The position numbers were made by a program, and so were the translations under genes. The notes below the pieces were generated by a model. The model did no database searches, was not told the DNA's origin, and saw only the letters and a list, made by a program, of their open reading frames with translations. Source: Rutpela maculata (lineage: Eukaryota > Arthropoda > Insecta > Coleoptera > Cerambycidae). Taken from it: a stretch of 64,000 bases of DNA. Positions 54,700 through 64,000 of the stretch are shown here, one piece after another (position 1 is the stretch's first letter; each line of letters opens with the position of its first letter). Where the stretch lies: assembly GCA_936432065.2 (NCBI GenBank), contig OW386289.2:163493348-163557347 (forward strand), written 5' to 3'.

Positions 54700-54870
54700 C
54701 CTCATTATTTGTAGAATTTAGCATTTGAACAATCAATATTTTCAAAAACTCGTTAGAGTAAATGTGCCATCAAATAGCATGACATTATTTTACACACTGG
54801 TTTATTGAGCTTTCAAATGTTTACTACAATTTTCCAAAAATGATAAACTGGGCGTCAAATTGACGCGACA
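54700..54870 (+). repeat. Dispersed repeat shared with 16390-16552
   Basis: CTCATTATTTGTAGAATTTA, CATCAAATAGCATGACATTA and TTTTACACACTGGTTTATTG align with the earlier copy in the same orientation. Confidence 0.5.
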
Positions 54871-55923
54871 CCAATTTATATTTAGAAGAGCGCCAGCCGC
54901 GTTCTGCCCCGTTCTTCCACTCCCAGGGTTCGATATAAGATACCTTTTGAATAACTAAATTTTCGCATAAAAAAATCCCTAACGGAGAATTTCTCTCCGA
55001 CGGGATTGATTTTTTTAACAGAAGGTCAAGTGTTAATGTGAGTTAACTCGACACATCCGGTCTTCCAAACGAAAGTTCCAGGGATGGTAGACTAGCAACA
55101 AGCCTCGAGATCAATTAAGATGCAATTAGTTCAAAGAATCCATTTATTTAACAGATATGGTTATATACACAAATGGATATAGCAAAAAATTCTTATTTAA
55201 AGAATCGCGTCTTCCCCAATTAAGGCAAATAGCTTTCAGACCATACAAGCGAGAGTGCTTACGCTAACGATCGATTAGGCAGAAAAAATTCATGCAAACT
55301 TTCCCAAAATCAAATGCAAGCTTTTTAAAAAAGTCATAGACTTTTTGTAATTCTATAATTACGGCTGACTGATTATAACATAAAAATGTTTTACTAAAAA
55401 AATTTAGTTTCGCTAGAGACTACTTAGCTTTAAAGTTCTCGTATCGTGGCGATTCACGTACTAAAACACATTCATGAGGACTTATTACTGCATAAGTTTG
55501 ATAGCGTTCGGTCAGTCCACAACTTACTTGCTCCAATGCAATTGTTCAATATTAGTAAAATTGCGACGATCCACCTTCGAGCGACTTTTGGGCAAAATTG
55601 AATTTTTGGTTTTTTACGCACAAAGCGTTTTCCTTTATTATTTGGAAAGCCCTGCTATTGGCTTTCCTACCATCACTTTGTATAAACTACTCAACGCGCT
55701 CGACCAAATTGCGAGCCGTTGGGTGAATCCAAACTCGTTTTATGCGAGAAACCGGCCTCGTGCATGTTCATTGATTTTTATCAAATTTTTGCTTATCGGC
55801 GCTACGCAGTCTTTGTCACGATCGTTAGTTTCGCCTTTTAGATGAATTGCGTCGTTAAAATTTTATGTTCAGTCTTTAGAACAGGACATTCAATGACTGT
55901 ACCTCAATGGTCAGTGTCTTTGG
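54871..55923. other. Unassigned, includes a 123-codon plus-strand frame
   Basis: A plus-strand frame at 55474-55845 has no recognisable domain; the stretch is somewhat GC-richer (CGCTCGACC, GCGAGCCG) than its surroundings, so it could be a decayed transposon or host exon. A small hairpin AATCCC.AACGGAGAATTTCTCTCCG.CGGGATT lies at 54976-55007. Confidence 0.3.
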
Positions 55924-55999
55924 CGGAGGAATTAAATGGAAAATATTTTAATATTTTTCAAAGTGCCTTTTTGGAGTACTTTTTAAACTAGCTTCGAGG
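55924..55999 (+). repeat. Left flank of a tandem repeat array interrupted by hAT
   Basis: Units with TTTTTCAAAGTGCCTTTTTGGAGTACTTTTT resemble those right of the hAT element (57634-57745), so the element inserted into this array. The last eight bases, CTTCGAGG, are its target duplication. Confidence 0.5.
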
Positions 56000-57633
56000 T
56001 AGGGATTGCAATTTACCGTAAATTTTAATAACCGGTAAATCGGTAAATAAAAATGTAAATAACCGGTTAACCGGTATTTACCGGTAATTTTTAGAATGAA
56101 TGATTAGGGTGGCGAAAATGGCAATTGTCTTTTTCCATGTACAAAATTATCTAAATTTAACAAAAAACATTTTTATATACGTATAATTAATATAATTAGG
56201 CTTTGTGAAATATATTTTTCCAAATTGAAATTCGCTTACAGTCGATTGAAAAAATTATACAGTTTTGCGAAAGACATATCTAGAGAGTGTAAATCAAAAT
56301 TTTGTGATTCACTCGTATTATCTTTAGTTGATTATGGTGATGTTGTATATGGAAAGTTATTATCGGCGACAGCAAAAAAGAAAATTCAAAAACTTCAAAA
56401 TTCATGAATGCGTTATATTTACAGTATCCCATCTAGACAACATATATAACCACATCTAAATAAACATAGCATATTAAACATGGAAAACCGCAGACGTTTA
56501 CACATGCTCACACTTATTTGGCGAATAATTCATAATGACGAACCTCAGTACTTAAGAAATAAGTTAATTTCACGAGATCACTTGCATAATACAAGATACA
56601 TACAAAATTTTTTGGTGCCTCAGCATGAAACTGCGATTTTTCAAAGATCATTTACGTATTTTGCATCTCATCTTTGGAATGAACTTCCAAATGAATATAA
56701 ACAATATAAATCAAATTTTTTTTTATTAAAGTTGTCAAAAATTACATTTTGGCTGATCAGAAGCAGGAGACTTGATGCTGCGTTGTGGATGTGCGTATAT
56801 TTCTTTTTCTTTTTCCGATATAATTTTGTTTACTTTTAACCTTTTTGCTTCGCTTCGTGGGGTCTGCCCGTTCCCCTTGTCTGCTCGCATGTCTGAGTGC
56901 TGCTGTTGTTATTATTGTTATTATTATTATAAAATATAACATTTGTTAGATTATTACAATTCATTACTGAATATTAACAAATAAAATAATAATTATTTTT
57001 TTCTTGAAATTTTAGATTTATATGTATTAATATTTTTTTATAATCTTAGATTTAGGTTATTTGTATTTGGACAAATTGAAGAAGAGCTCTACAGTTCAGT
57101 TTGTACCATTTTTACTTTGAGTAAAATAAATGTGTTATTATTATTATTATTATAATGAACAAACAAAAGGTTTTTTTATCAAAAGGAAAAAATATAAATG
57201 AAATAAATTTAAATAAATAATTATTCTGTAAATAACAAAAATTACAAACATAAACTCAAATAGGGCATTTACTGAATACCTAATCTAAAAATACAATATT
57301 TTTTAAAAATAGCCTATTAAAAGGGCTAGTTTTTCAAAGCTGTATCTGTTAGTCGTCTGATATTTGTACATAGAATACCACCAACTGAAAATGCCCTTCC
57401 TATAATATTACTTATTTATTGTTAAATGTGCTCAGTGTTGGGACAGTCACTCTATATTTAGTGAATACTAGTCACTGACATAAATAGAAACGTTGAATAT
57501 GTGACACATCGTAAGGTCAGAATTTACCGAAATAACCGGTAAAAAATTAAAATAACCGGTAATTATCGTCATGTGTTTTTTGTTCTGTTTACCGGTTAAC
57601 CGGTTAACCGGTTAACCGGTAATGCAATCCCTA
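56000..57633. mobile_element. hAT element with CTTCGAGG target duplication and ACCGGTTAACCGGT repeats
   Basis: Ends TAGGGATTGCA and TGCAATCCCTA are perfect 11-bp inverted repeats. CTTCGAGG occurs at 55992-55999 and 57634-57641. Both subterminal regions are arrays of AACCGGTTAACCGGT-type palindromes (56015-56092 and 57528-57622). No hAT transposase is visible. The interior includes a LINE fragment at 56215-57157. Confidence 0.85.
56215..57157 (+). mobile_element. LINE 3' fragment inside the hAT element
   Basis: Two open pieces (to 56407 and 56480-56839) encode post-RT sequence: FAYSRLKKLYSFAKDIS, SLVLSLVDYGDVVYG, KKIQKLQNS, a stop, an IYSIPSRQHI-like part, then ENRRRLHMLTLIWRIIHNDE, NTRYIQNFLVPQHET and SFTYFASHLWNELPNE. 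This is the C-terminal region of jockey/R1-like LINEs. A TTATT-type tail ends at about 57157. It is 5'-truncated and contains stops. Because it sits between hAT ends it was either captured or inserted later. Confidence 0.6.
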
Positions 57634-57745
57634 CTTCGAGGTACTTTTGATAAAAATAATTTTCAAGTCCAATTTTGGCGTACTTTTGATAAGAATAATT
57701 TTCAAGTTCATTTTTGGCGTACTTTTAAAAAATATTATTTCTTTC
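57634..57745 (+). repeat. Tandem repeat, period about 46 bp
   Basis: GTACTTTTGATAAAAATAAT and TTTCAAGTCCAATTTTGGC recur about three times with drift. It is the continuation of 55924-55999 across the hAT insertion. Confidence 0.65.
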
Positions 57746-58179
57746 AAAGTCCAACTTTGTTGCATCTTTGAAAAAGTATATTGTTCATAAATCCTTGCAC
57801 TATATACTTTCGCTCTCATATCCTGAACCAAAACATATTTTCCTAAGTGACAATTCGGTGTTTCTTAGAATTTTCACCTAGTTGTTTCTAATGCCTCATA
57901 GAACTCATAACGGTCCTTATGGACTAGTCTGTGGCTTGTAGTCCCTCAGACTCTTAAAAATGTCCTTAAATGAAATTTTGAGTCGAATTTTGATTCTGTC
58001 TTTGACCTAGGTCGATCTGGAGTGTTCTGCAACAATGTTAGCGGCACTGAACGTAATATTTTAAAAATTAAGCCCGGTCCTGGAATTTTTTTCGATTAAA
58101 TTATGCATCTAATTGGACTAAAAGGGTATAATAATATGTGAACCAAATTTTATCCTAATATGTACGGTTGTTCCAAAAA
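57746..58179. other. No recognised feature
   Basis: Mixed-composition intergenic sequence without motifs or matching repeats in the window. Confidence 0.4.
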
Positions 58180-58336
58180 TATGGTGGAATGAAGTATTTA
58201 GTCAGGAATCATAAAACACCCCTCAATCTCAAAAACATTAATCATTCAATGGTAAGTTTGGGGGTGTTTAAAACTCAGCTAAGTGCGCTTTACCTTCCAC
58301 TATACTCTGTGCTTTAAAATCTGGGACACTCTGTAT
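58180..58336 (+). repeat. Diverged copy of the 16553-16733 MITE
   Basis: It shares AATGGTAAGTTTGGGGGTGT and AAATCTGGGACACTCTGTAT with the earlier element; the left end is lost. Confidence 0.45.
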
Positions 58337-58380
58337 ACCAGTATAAGTATAAGATATAAAGTTTATATTTATTCCATTTG

Positions 58381-58590
58381 TTTTATTTGTGCATTCTTTA
58401 ATCATTACTTAAATATTAATATTACCTGGACATATATCTTCCGCGAAAATTTTATTTTTGACATTTTTTCAACTAATTACAAATGTTTTATTTGTGCATT
58501 CTTTAATCATTACTTAAATATTAATATTACCTGGACATATATCTTCCGCGAAAATTTTATTTTTGACATTTTTTCAACTAATTACAAATT
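58381..58590 (+). repeat. Tandem duplication, period 105 bp
   Basis: TTTTATTTGTGCATTCTTTA through TTTCAACTAATTACAAA occurs twice (58381 and 58486) with essentially no differences, so it is recent. The open frame through it simply repeats. Confidence 0.85.
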
Positions 58591-58934
58591 TGTTTGTCTT
58601 GAAACAAGTCGAAAATTTAATCGAAATTCATAAAAACAGATATATTACTTCTTAGATGTTTTCATATAAACCAAATATTATTATGTAATTTGGGAGGGGA
58701 TCGATTCTAATAATCAATTTAACAACTTTATAACCTGCTAGATTACCTTGATGAATTTTATATATGAAAAAGAGTACAAATTATAGAGGATCATATTTAC
58801 ATGCATTCAGTGCCATCCAGTTCATCAACGTAACTTCGTGATATAATAGGTAAGATGAGTATTTATTTATGAGTACCAAGATAATAATAGTTAAGTATAA
58901 TTGTTTGAATGCTTGTTCTCTTAATTACTTGTAC

Positions 58935-59230
58935 ATCGTGGAAGTATAATAACGTAAAAAAAATTAGAATATTTTTTTTGTTCAAATAGGCTTAGAATGT
59001 AATAAAACGTCGAGATTTTAAGTTTGAGCACAAAAATTTCTGCCTGTCTCTCTTATAACATTTTTGTGCGCTCGATTATCCTGGAACGGAACTAGATTAT
59101 ATTTTGATCTTACTCCGTTGAAGGGTTAGGGAGCGAATGGAGGGTAAATAGGTAAAGCAAGCAAGAGTCTATAAAATAAGGATATGGTGTATGTGCAAAA
59201 AGCTGAGGTCAGCCACCTCCACTATCACAC
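58935..59230 (+). repeat. Dispersed GTCTGTCGG-family repeat, partial copy
   Basis: GTGGAAGTATAATAACG, AAAACGTCGAGATTTTAAGT, TTATCCTGGAACGG and CTCCGTTGAAGGGTTAGGGA are in family order. Confidence 0.55.
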
Positions 59231-59359
59231 CCATTACCACGATTTGGTACAAAAAGCCGAACTGCATTCGTTCGCCAATAATAATTAAAACACAAAATCA
59301 GTCTTTTAATATTTTTATTAAACTTGATTAATTTAAAAATAAACATTTGTTACATACAG

Positions 59360-59860
59360 GGCCGAATTAAGGATTGGCGCGCCTCTGGGCTAATCATATA
59401 TTTGCCCTCTTATCCACATTGGAAAAAAAATCTAAAAAAAACATTTTTCCAAATTCAAAATTGACGAGCAGGGTGGGGGAGAAATATAAAAATTGTTTTC
59501 GTTTGGATTTCAAAATTGATGAACGGGAGAATCTAAAAAAAAAAAAAATTACAGGAAATTTTTTTTCTCTAAATCAAAAATTGATTAGCTGAGGGAGGAG
59601 ACAAAATAATTTTTGTTTTAAAGCAGAGAGCGCACAAAGCTAGCGACGCTCCTCATGCCCTAGCGCTCGTCCCTAGGCTGTATATAGGAACAGAAAAAGT
59701 CATCGCAAAACAATAAAATGTATCTACAGAAAAGTGACTAAAAACGAAAAAAAAAAAAAACGAAAAAATCACGTTTTAGAGCCTTAGGCAAAAAGCCAAA
59801 CAAAAGGCGGACAAGCCGGGCATATTAATTTTTAGCCGGACGCCTGGCAACCCTACCCCT
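59360..59860. repeat. Decayed hAT-like end with internal minisatellite
   Basis: CAGGGCCGAATTAAGGATTG at 59357 resembles a hAT terminus. 59455-59600 has diverged tandem units of AAAATTGATGA.C.GGG.GAGA. CGTTTTAGAGCCTTAGGC and the preceding GTATATAGGA resemble the stretch at 30830-30925, linking it to the decayed element in intron 1. Confidence 0.4.
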
Positions 59861-60330
59861 ACTCCATTATTAAAAGAAATAAAAAAAAATATGATTTATT
59901 GTGTGTGCAAAAACCATAAAATTTTTGACGTCAGCCATCCCCTACAAAAAATGGATGTGGATGAGAAAATCATGTTTTATCGTGGCATTTAGCGGATAGT
60001 TGATTATATTTTCATAAATCGACATTTCGACACATTTTGTAGTTTCCTCCAGAGTGAATGAGACACTGACAATAAAAATAGAATTAACTGCAATTTTATT
60101 GTACGTTACTTTAATATAACATAAACTATAGTTTAATTTTCTCATCAATACCTACCTATTTTATTCATATTTTGCACCAACACGGCACAATTTACTTTAA
60201 AGAGTGTCACTGAGAGTAAGTAAAGTGTCAATACATTTTTTATTTTTACAGTTAGTTGAAACAGTCGGCAATGCCAAACTGCAACTTTCAATAGCTTAGC
60301 AATAGTATTATTAAATACAAACAGTCAGGG
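59861..60330. other. No recognised feature
   Basis: AT-rich sequence with a minus-strand frame (59942-60148) that has no motif. Confidence 0.4.
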
Positions 60331-60335
60331 TTTTT

Positions 60336-60630
60336 TTGGCGGGGGGGGGGGGGGGTAATAATTCTCACTCTCATTACAGGAATTTTCCAAACTCCTCAAA
60401 AAAATTTTGTCCAAAATGAAAATTGATGAGTAAGGAGGAGGGGTGAAATTTTTCTCCAATTCTCCCAACTTGAAGCTTGAATTTCCCAACTCGAACCAAA
60501 ATTTAAAAAAAAATCCTTCGAAAATAAAAATTGGCGACCAGGGAGGGGGATTAAATTTTTCCGAATTCTCCCAACTGAAGCTTGAATTTCCCAAATCGAC
60601 CACGATATTGGAGGGGAGGTCCCCCATAGT
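60336..60630. repeat. Minisatellite-like tandem units (AAAATTGATGAG / CTTGAATTTCCCAA)
   Basis: After a run of G (60341-60355), two diverged units of about 120 bases run from AAAATGAAAATTGATGAGTA and from AAAATAAAAATTGGCGACCA, each ending with GAAGCTTGAATTTCCCAA. Open frames on both strands reflect the repeat. It is related to 30596-30790 and 59455-59600. Confidence 0.5.
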
Positions 60631-60784
60631 TTATACCTTTTAAAGCAAAAGTTATATATCATCTAATCTACGTAAACTTTGTTCAAACCTAACAGACACA
60701 CAGTGTCTGTTAGAGTTTCAATATTTTATATATTTTAGCATTTTCTGTGCTTAATAACATTTTGCTCTAAAATAAAACATAGTT

Positions 60785-61566
60785 TATAACAGGGTGCGCC
60801 AATTAAAACTTCCCAGGTTTATAACTTTCTTTTTAAACGACGACCATGTTGGGCACATCAAATTGTAGATATTTTTAAGGCATTTAAACACGTGTATAGA
60901 GTGATTTAAAAAATTTTTTTTTGAAAAGATTGTTAAGAAAGAATACTTAATTTCCTTGAATATTTTTTTACCTGACCCTGTACACGAACTGGGTTAATGT
61001 TTTCTTATAAAGGTTTTATTTAGCTTTAATTTATGTTATTACGTCATTTTCGAAATACTTTTGGTTTTAGAGAAAGAAATTAAAAACACTCTTTCCGATT
61101 CCAAACTGATTTTTTTAAAAATAACTTTGAAAAGAATGTAAATAATAATTCTATGCTTTATTTGTAAAAGATATATCATAAATAATATTCAACTTAATAA
61201 AACAGCCACAAGAAGCAAAAGAAATAAATATTTTTAAAAACACACTTATATTAAAATGTTCTAAATAGGAAATTGAAATATTTTTATTTTTTAAAAAAAT
61301 TTGTTTTAATAACATAAATTGAAGCTAATTAAAACCTTTATAAGAAAATATTAACTTAGTTCATGTACAGGGTGAGGTAAGAAAATATTCATAGAAATTA
61401 AGTTTCTTTTCTTAACAACTTTTTCAAAAATTGTTTTTTAAATCACTCTGTATGCATGTTTAAAGGTTTTAAAAATGTCTACAATTTGATGTGCCTAACA
61501 TGGTCATCGCTTCAAAAATAAAAAAGTTACAAGCCTGGGGAGTTTTAAGTGGCGCACATTGTATAT
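60785..61566. mobile_element. Long-TIR element (arms about 220 bp) with ACAGGGTGCGCCA ends
   Basis: Left arm 60785-61010 and right arm 61330-61566 are inverted copies: ACAGGGTGCGCC.A.TTAAAACT against AGTTTTAAGTGGCGCACATTGT; CATGTTGGGCACATCAAATT against AATTTGATGTGCCTAACATG; and GACCCTGTACACGAACTGGG against TTCATGTACAGGGTGAGG. TATA is present at both borders. The loop is AT-rich and non-coding. The TACAGGGTG motif suggests mariner-related foldback elements. Confidence 0.65.
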
Positions 61567-61875
61567 AATGTGTTCCGTGTCATTATGTTCAGATTTTGGG
61601 AACGTAAAGTAGACTTAATAGTAAGATTAAAAACACAAAAGTGGCCGATTAAATTTGTGATTAGTAAATAAACAGAATTGGATTTGTAAATTGAATTAAA
61701 TTTTGATATAATTATGTAGAGTGATGAAAGTCGATTCCAAATGTTCAGTGTGGTATTGTTAATGGTTACATTGTTGGTCCATACATATAACATGAGAATT
61801 TAACCGGCGAAAGATATTTACAATTTTTGGGAAACGATTTGCAAATGCTACTAAGGAATTTGCCCGTTCAGTTGG

Positions 61876-62161
61876 TTTCATCAGGATGGAGCTGACCCTC
61901 ATCCTACCTCATAATCACAACGTCATTAATTATTTAAATCAAACATACCCAGAAAGATGGATTGGTACCAATGGAGTATTTAGGTGGCTCTCATGATCTC
62001 CTGACATAACTCCATTAGATTTTTATTTATGTGAATTTTTAAAAAGTGAAATTTACAAAGAACCATACATGACAGATCTTTATAATGAAATTTATGCTAG
62101 TGTGGCAGCCATTAACCGACATATATTATTAAAAGTTTGTAGATCTAAACTACTTAATTGA
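61876..62161 (+). pseudogene. Mariner-type transposase C-terminal fragment
   Basis: FHQDGADPH is followed after a frameshift by HNHNVINYLNQTYPERWIGT, then RWLS, an in-frame TGA, and SPDITPLDFYLCEFLKSEIY. The pattern QDGA.PH (second catalytic Asp) with SPD.TPLDF.LW..LK (third catalytic Asp) is that of mariner-like transposases common in insects. The TGA sits where Arg (CGA) normally precedes SPD, so a CpG transition is likely. The N-terminal half is missing. Confidence 0.65.
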
Positions 62162-62319
62162 TTCACAATGTGTGTTAATAAAAACGGCAATAATTTTGAG
62201 CACCTTATTTTAATTTCATTAGTTATAAAAATTGTTATTGTTTTATGTTTTTGATTGTTTTTTTTATTGCTTCAATGTTCGAATTATATGATAAATAATA
62301 TTTTTAAATATGATTAGCT

Positions 62320-62400
62320 AGTAGCGGCCTTAGGGTAGGGCGCGACTGGGCGACCGCCCAGGGCGCCAGATATGTAGGGGCGCCTTCTTGTTTTATTCTT
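62320..62400. repeat. GC-rich end of a transposon remnant
   Basis: TAGCGGCCTTAGGGTAGGGC, then GGCGACCGCCCAGGGCGCC resembles the terminal sequence of a common insect MITE with GGGCGCC motifs. A partner end was not found. Confidence 0.3.
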
Positions 62401-62404
62401 TCCT

Positions 62405-62925
62405 TTTTACTTCCACATCCAGTGGAAGTATAGTAACGACAAAAAAATTTTTAAAAATTTTTATTGTTCAAATAGGCTTAGAATATCATGAAACGTCGAG
62501 ATTTCAAGTTTGAGCGAAAAAAATTTTCTGTCTGTCGGTCTGTCAGTCTGTCTGTCGGTCTGTCTGTCAATCTGTAACTTTTTTGTGCGCACGTTTACTC
62601 TGGAACCGTTTGAGATATTGACTTGAAATTTGGTACACATATGTACTTTAACGAGATCTAGAACCAGATTATATTTTCATCTTGTTACGTCGAAGGGTTG
62701 GGGGGTAAATTGGGGTAAATCTGGAGTAAATCAAGTAGGTAAGAGTTCATAAAATTGATATTTAGTATAGTCAAGAGAAGCTAAGGTCTCAAAAAAAATG
62801 TTGGCATTAGCCACCCCCATTACCACCCCCACCCCATTATTAAATGGAATGAAAAAAAATGTGATTTAGTGTGTGTACAAGAATCAGAAACCTCAAAATA
62901 TTCTTTTACTTTATACCTTGTTAAA
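62405..62925 (+). repeat. Dispersed GTCTGTCGG-family repeat, most complete copy
   Basis: It starts TTCCACATCCAGTGGAAGTA and has TCATGAAACGTCGAGATTTC, an extended GTCTGTCGGTCTGTC tract, TTTACTCTGGAACCGTTTGA, GAAATTTGGTACACATATGT, GTCGAAGGGTTGGGGGGTAA, CCCCATTACCACCCCCACC and GTGTGTACAAGAATCAGAAA. It serves as the reference for the other four copies. No frame or tail is recognised. Confidence 0.65.
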
Positions 62926-63660
62926 ATTTAAGTTCGATATCTCTAATGGCAAGTGGGATATTGAATGAGAAATAATGAAATATATTATTTTCATGTTTTT
63001 TTGCAATTTTTCGTAAATAAATGCTTCTTTCTCCAACTTCGAAATTCTGAATGAAATGAATTCTGAATAAAATGAAATGACGAACTCGAAATTCGAATTC
63101 GGTAGAAAATTTTACGTAAGAATCTGGTTTTCGTTTTTGCATACCCTTTAGTCGATATCCAAACCGTAGATCCTCAGCTAAAAAGATAATCTGTTGGGTT
63201 GAGAAGCCCAATATAAAAACAAATATTGTTAAATTTGTTTTCTATCGATGAGAAATAAATAAAACAAACCTGATGATATGCAAATAAGCAATAATTAAAT
63301 AATTTCGAAACAAAAATTAAAATATTATATAACTCATGGATCTTGACATTTGAATTTTTTAGCGTTCAAGGACATATGCTTCTTTTAACAGTTGAAAGTG
63401 ATAAAGTGAACAGAAAACTAAAAAATAGAGTAGCTAGACTTCTTCTTTCTTGAAATTCTCATTTCTTTAAGTTTATTAATTAATTAATCTTTATTAATTT
63501 AATTTATCATATGAATACCATCTAAATCCAACTAATTAGTTTGCATAAATATAAAATATATGCATAAGTTTGTTAATCACCGCCAAGGTTCTTTCACAGA
63601 TGATGTTTCGTTAAGGAGTAAACATATTAACTTTAATAAAGCAATTAGTTATAATTTATA
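62926..63660. other. No recognised feature
   Basis: AT-rich sequence; a minus-strand frame (62921-63211) lacks motifs. Confidence 0.4.
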
Positions 63661-63667
63661 ATGAAAC

Positions 63668-63856
63668 TTGTTCCTTGGAAATAGAAAAGTTAATTTCTTA
63701 GCACAGATATATTACAGTATAATTTGCATAAAGGAATTTGATAGAAACAAAATAGATAGGATAGTAGCTGCATTAAGAACTAGATGTAAATATTATAACT
63801 ACTCTTTAGTATCGTACCGAACTGAAAAGGTTTTGTGCAGACCGAATGACATTTAA
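63668..63856 (+). pseudogene. Possible LINE C-terminal fragment
   Basis: KIDRIVAALRTRCKYYNYSL followed by Arg/Lys and Cys resembles the I..LR..C..YNYSL..Y segment that precedes the Cys-rich end of R1/jockey-type LINE proteins. Short, no other support, so it may be chance. Confidence 0.25.
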
Positions 63857-64000
63857 TGTCCTTTTGGCACATAGTCGTTATCATTTTTCTACATCATATC
63901 CATTTAAGTAGATGTTTTTCTAATTTCAACGATGTGCACACTTTACTTCTTTCCATTCAGTTGCCATAAAAAACCGCTGAATGGGGCCTGCATCCTATAG

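Noticed and set aside
55474..55845. 123-codon plus-strand ORF as a gene
   Set aside because: No domain, signal peptide, splice context or repeat evidence; the length is possible by chance in a less AT-rich stretch.
58283..58633. ORF with a repeated CFICAFFNHYLNIN segment
   Set aside because: Produced by the 105-bp tandem duplication.
60325..60662. Two overlapping minus-strand ORFs with repeated NSSFSWEN / NSSFKLGE motifs
   Set aside because: They follow the tandem minisatellite units; the repeat pattern comes from DNA duplication and no protein family matches.
1..64000. CRISPR array, bacterial operon or viral genome
   Set aside because: No regularly spaced repeats with unique spacers, no dense coding, and eukaryotic splice structure is clear.

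Overview
The window looks like nuclear DNA of an animal, most likely an insect. The base composition is AT-rich, the one clear host gene has GT-AG introns and a polyadenylation signal, and the repeats are typical of large insect genomes (hAT, PIF/Harbinger-like, mariner-like, Penelope with a GIY-YIG tail, R4/Dong-type and other LINEs, many short palindromic elements). A beetle is plausible because of the cathepsin L gene and the repeat spectrum, but this is inference. No bacterial genes, CRISPR array or intact mobile element was found.

The main host gene runs left to right from 29484 to 46076. Four exons (29484-30200, 33198-33533, 37798-38035, 45721-46076) join in frame with GT-AG borders and phases 0, 0 and 1 into a 548-residue papain-family (C1A) cathepsin L-like protease. 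It has a short signal peptide, about 215 extra mostly helical residues, an I29 inhibitor propeptide and a catalytic domain with Gln340, Cys346, His495 and Asn516. AATAAA follows the stop by 19 bases. Its introns are packed with transposons: intron 1 has a 5S-rRNA-derived SINE and an element carrying a nuclease-like pseudogene; intron 2 has a LINE and two R4/Dong-type copies in AAT microsatellites; intron 3 has a Penelope 3' end and several very long inverted repeats. A second probable host exon, on the minus strand at 9360-9532, resembles the start of complex I subunit NDUFB4/B15.

The rest is layered mobile DNA. 1-9.0 kb holds two PIF/Harbinger-like elements abutting head to tail, the second filled with palindromic MITEs and an element with arrays of TGACGTCA palindromes. 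10.3-11.8 kb holds a third element with different ends but related interior (THAP-like and NYLV/SWIM-like fragments). 12.8-19.4 kb has LINE fragments and hairpins. 19.4-22 kb and 31.7-33.1 kb hold inverted copies of an element encoding a degenerate protein whose acidic motifs resemble FEN/PIN nucleases; a hAT element splits one copy with a perfect 8-bp target duplication. A third, different copy of that protein lies at 27.3-28.4 kb. 23.4-26.0 kb is one giant inverted repeat. 48.5-52.9 kb is a hAT-like remnant enclosing an element with GAATATTC palindrome arrays. 53.5-57.7 kb has two hAT elements with exact 8-bp target duplications and a Penelope fragment. 57.6-64 kb has tandem duplications, a long-inverted-repeat element, a decayed mariner-type transposase and further copies of a dispersed 0.5-kb repeat.

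Almost all transposon coding sequences are broken by stops or frameshifts, so this is mostly a fossil record. The observations most worth following are the cathepsin with the long N-terminal extension, the FEN-like protein family in long-TIR elements, the two elements that share CCCAG-CAGCA ends but carry different palindrome arrays, and the very long hairpins, one set of which lies inside an intron of the protease gene.
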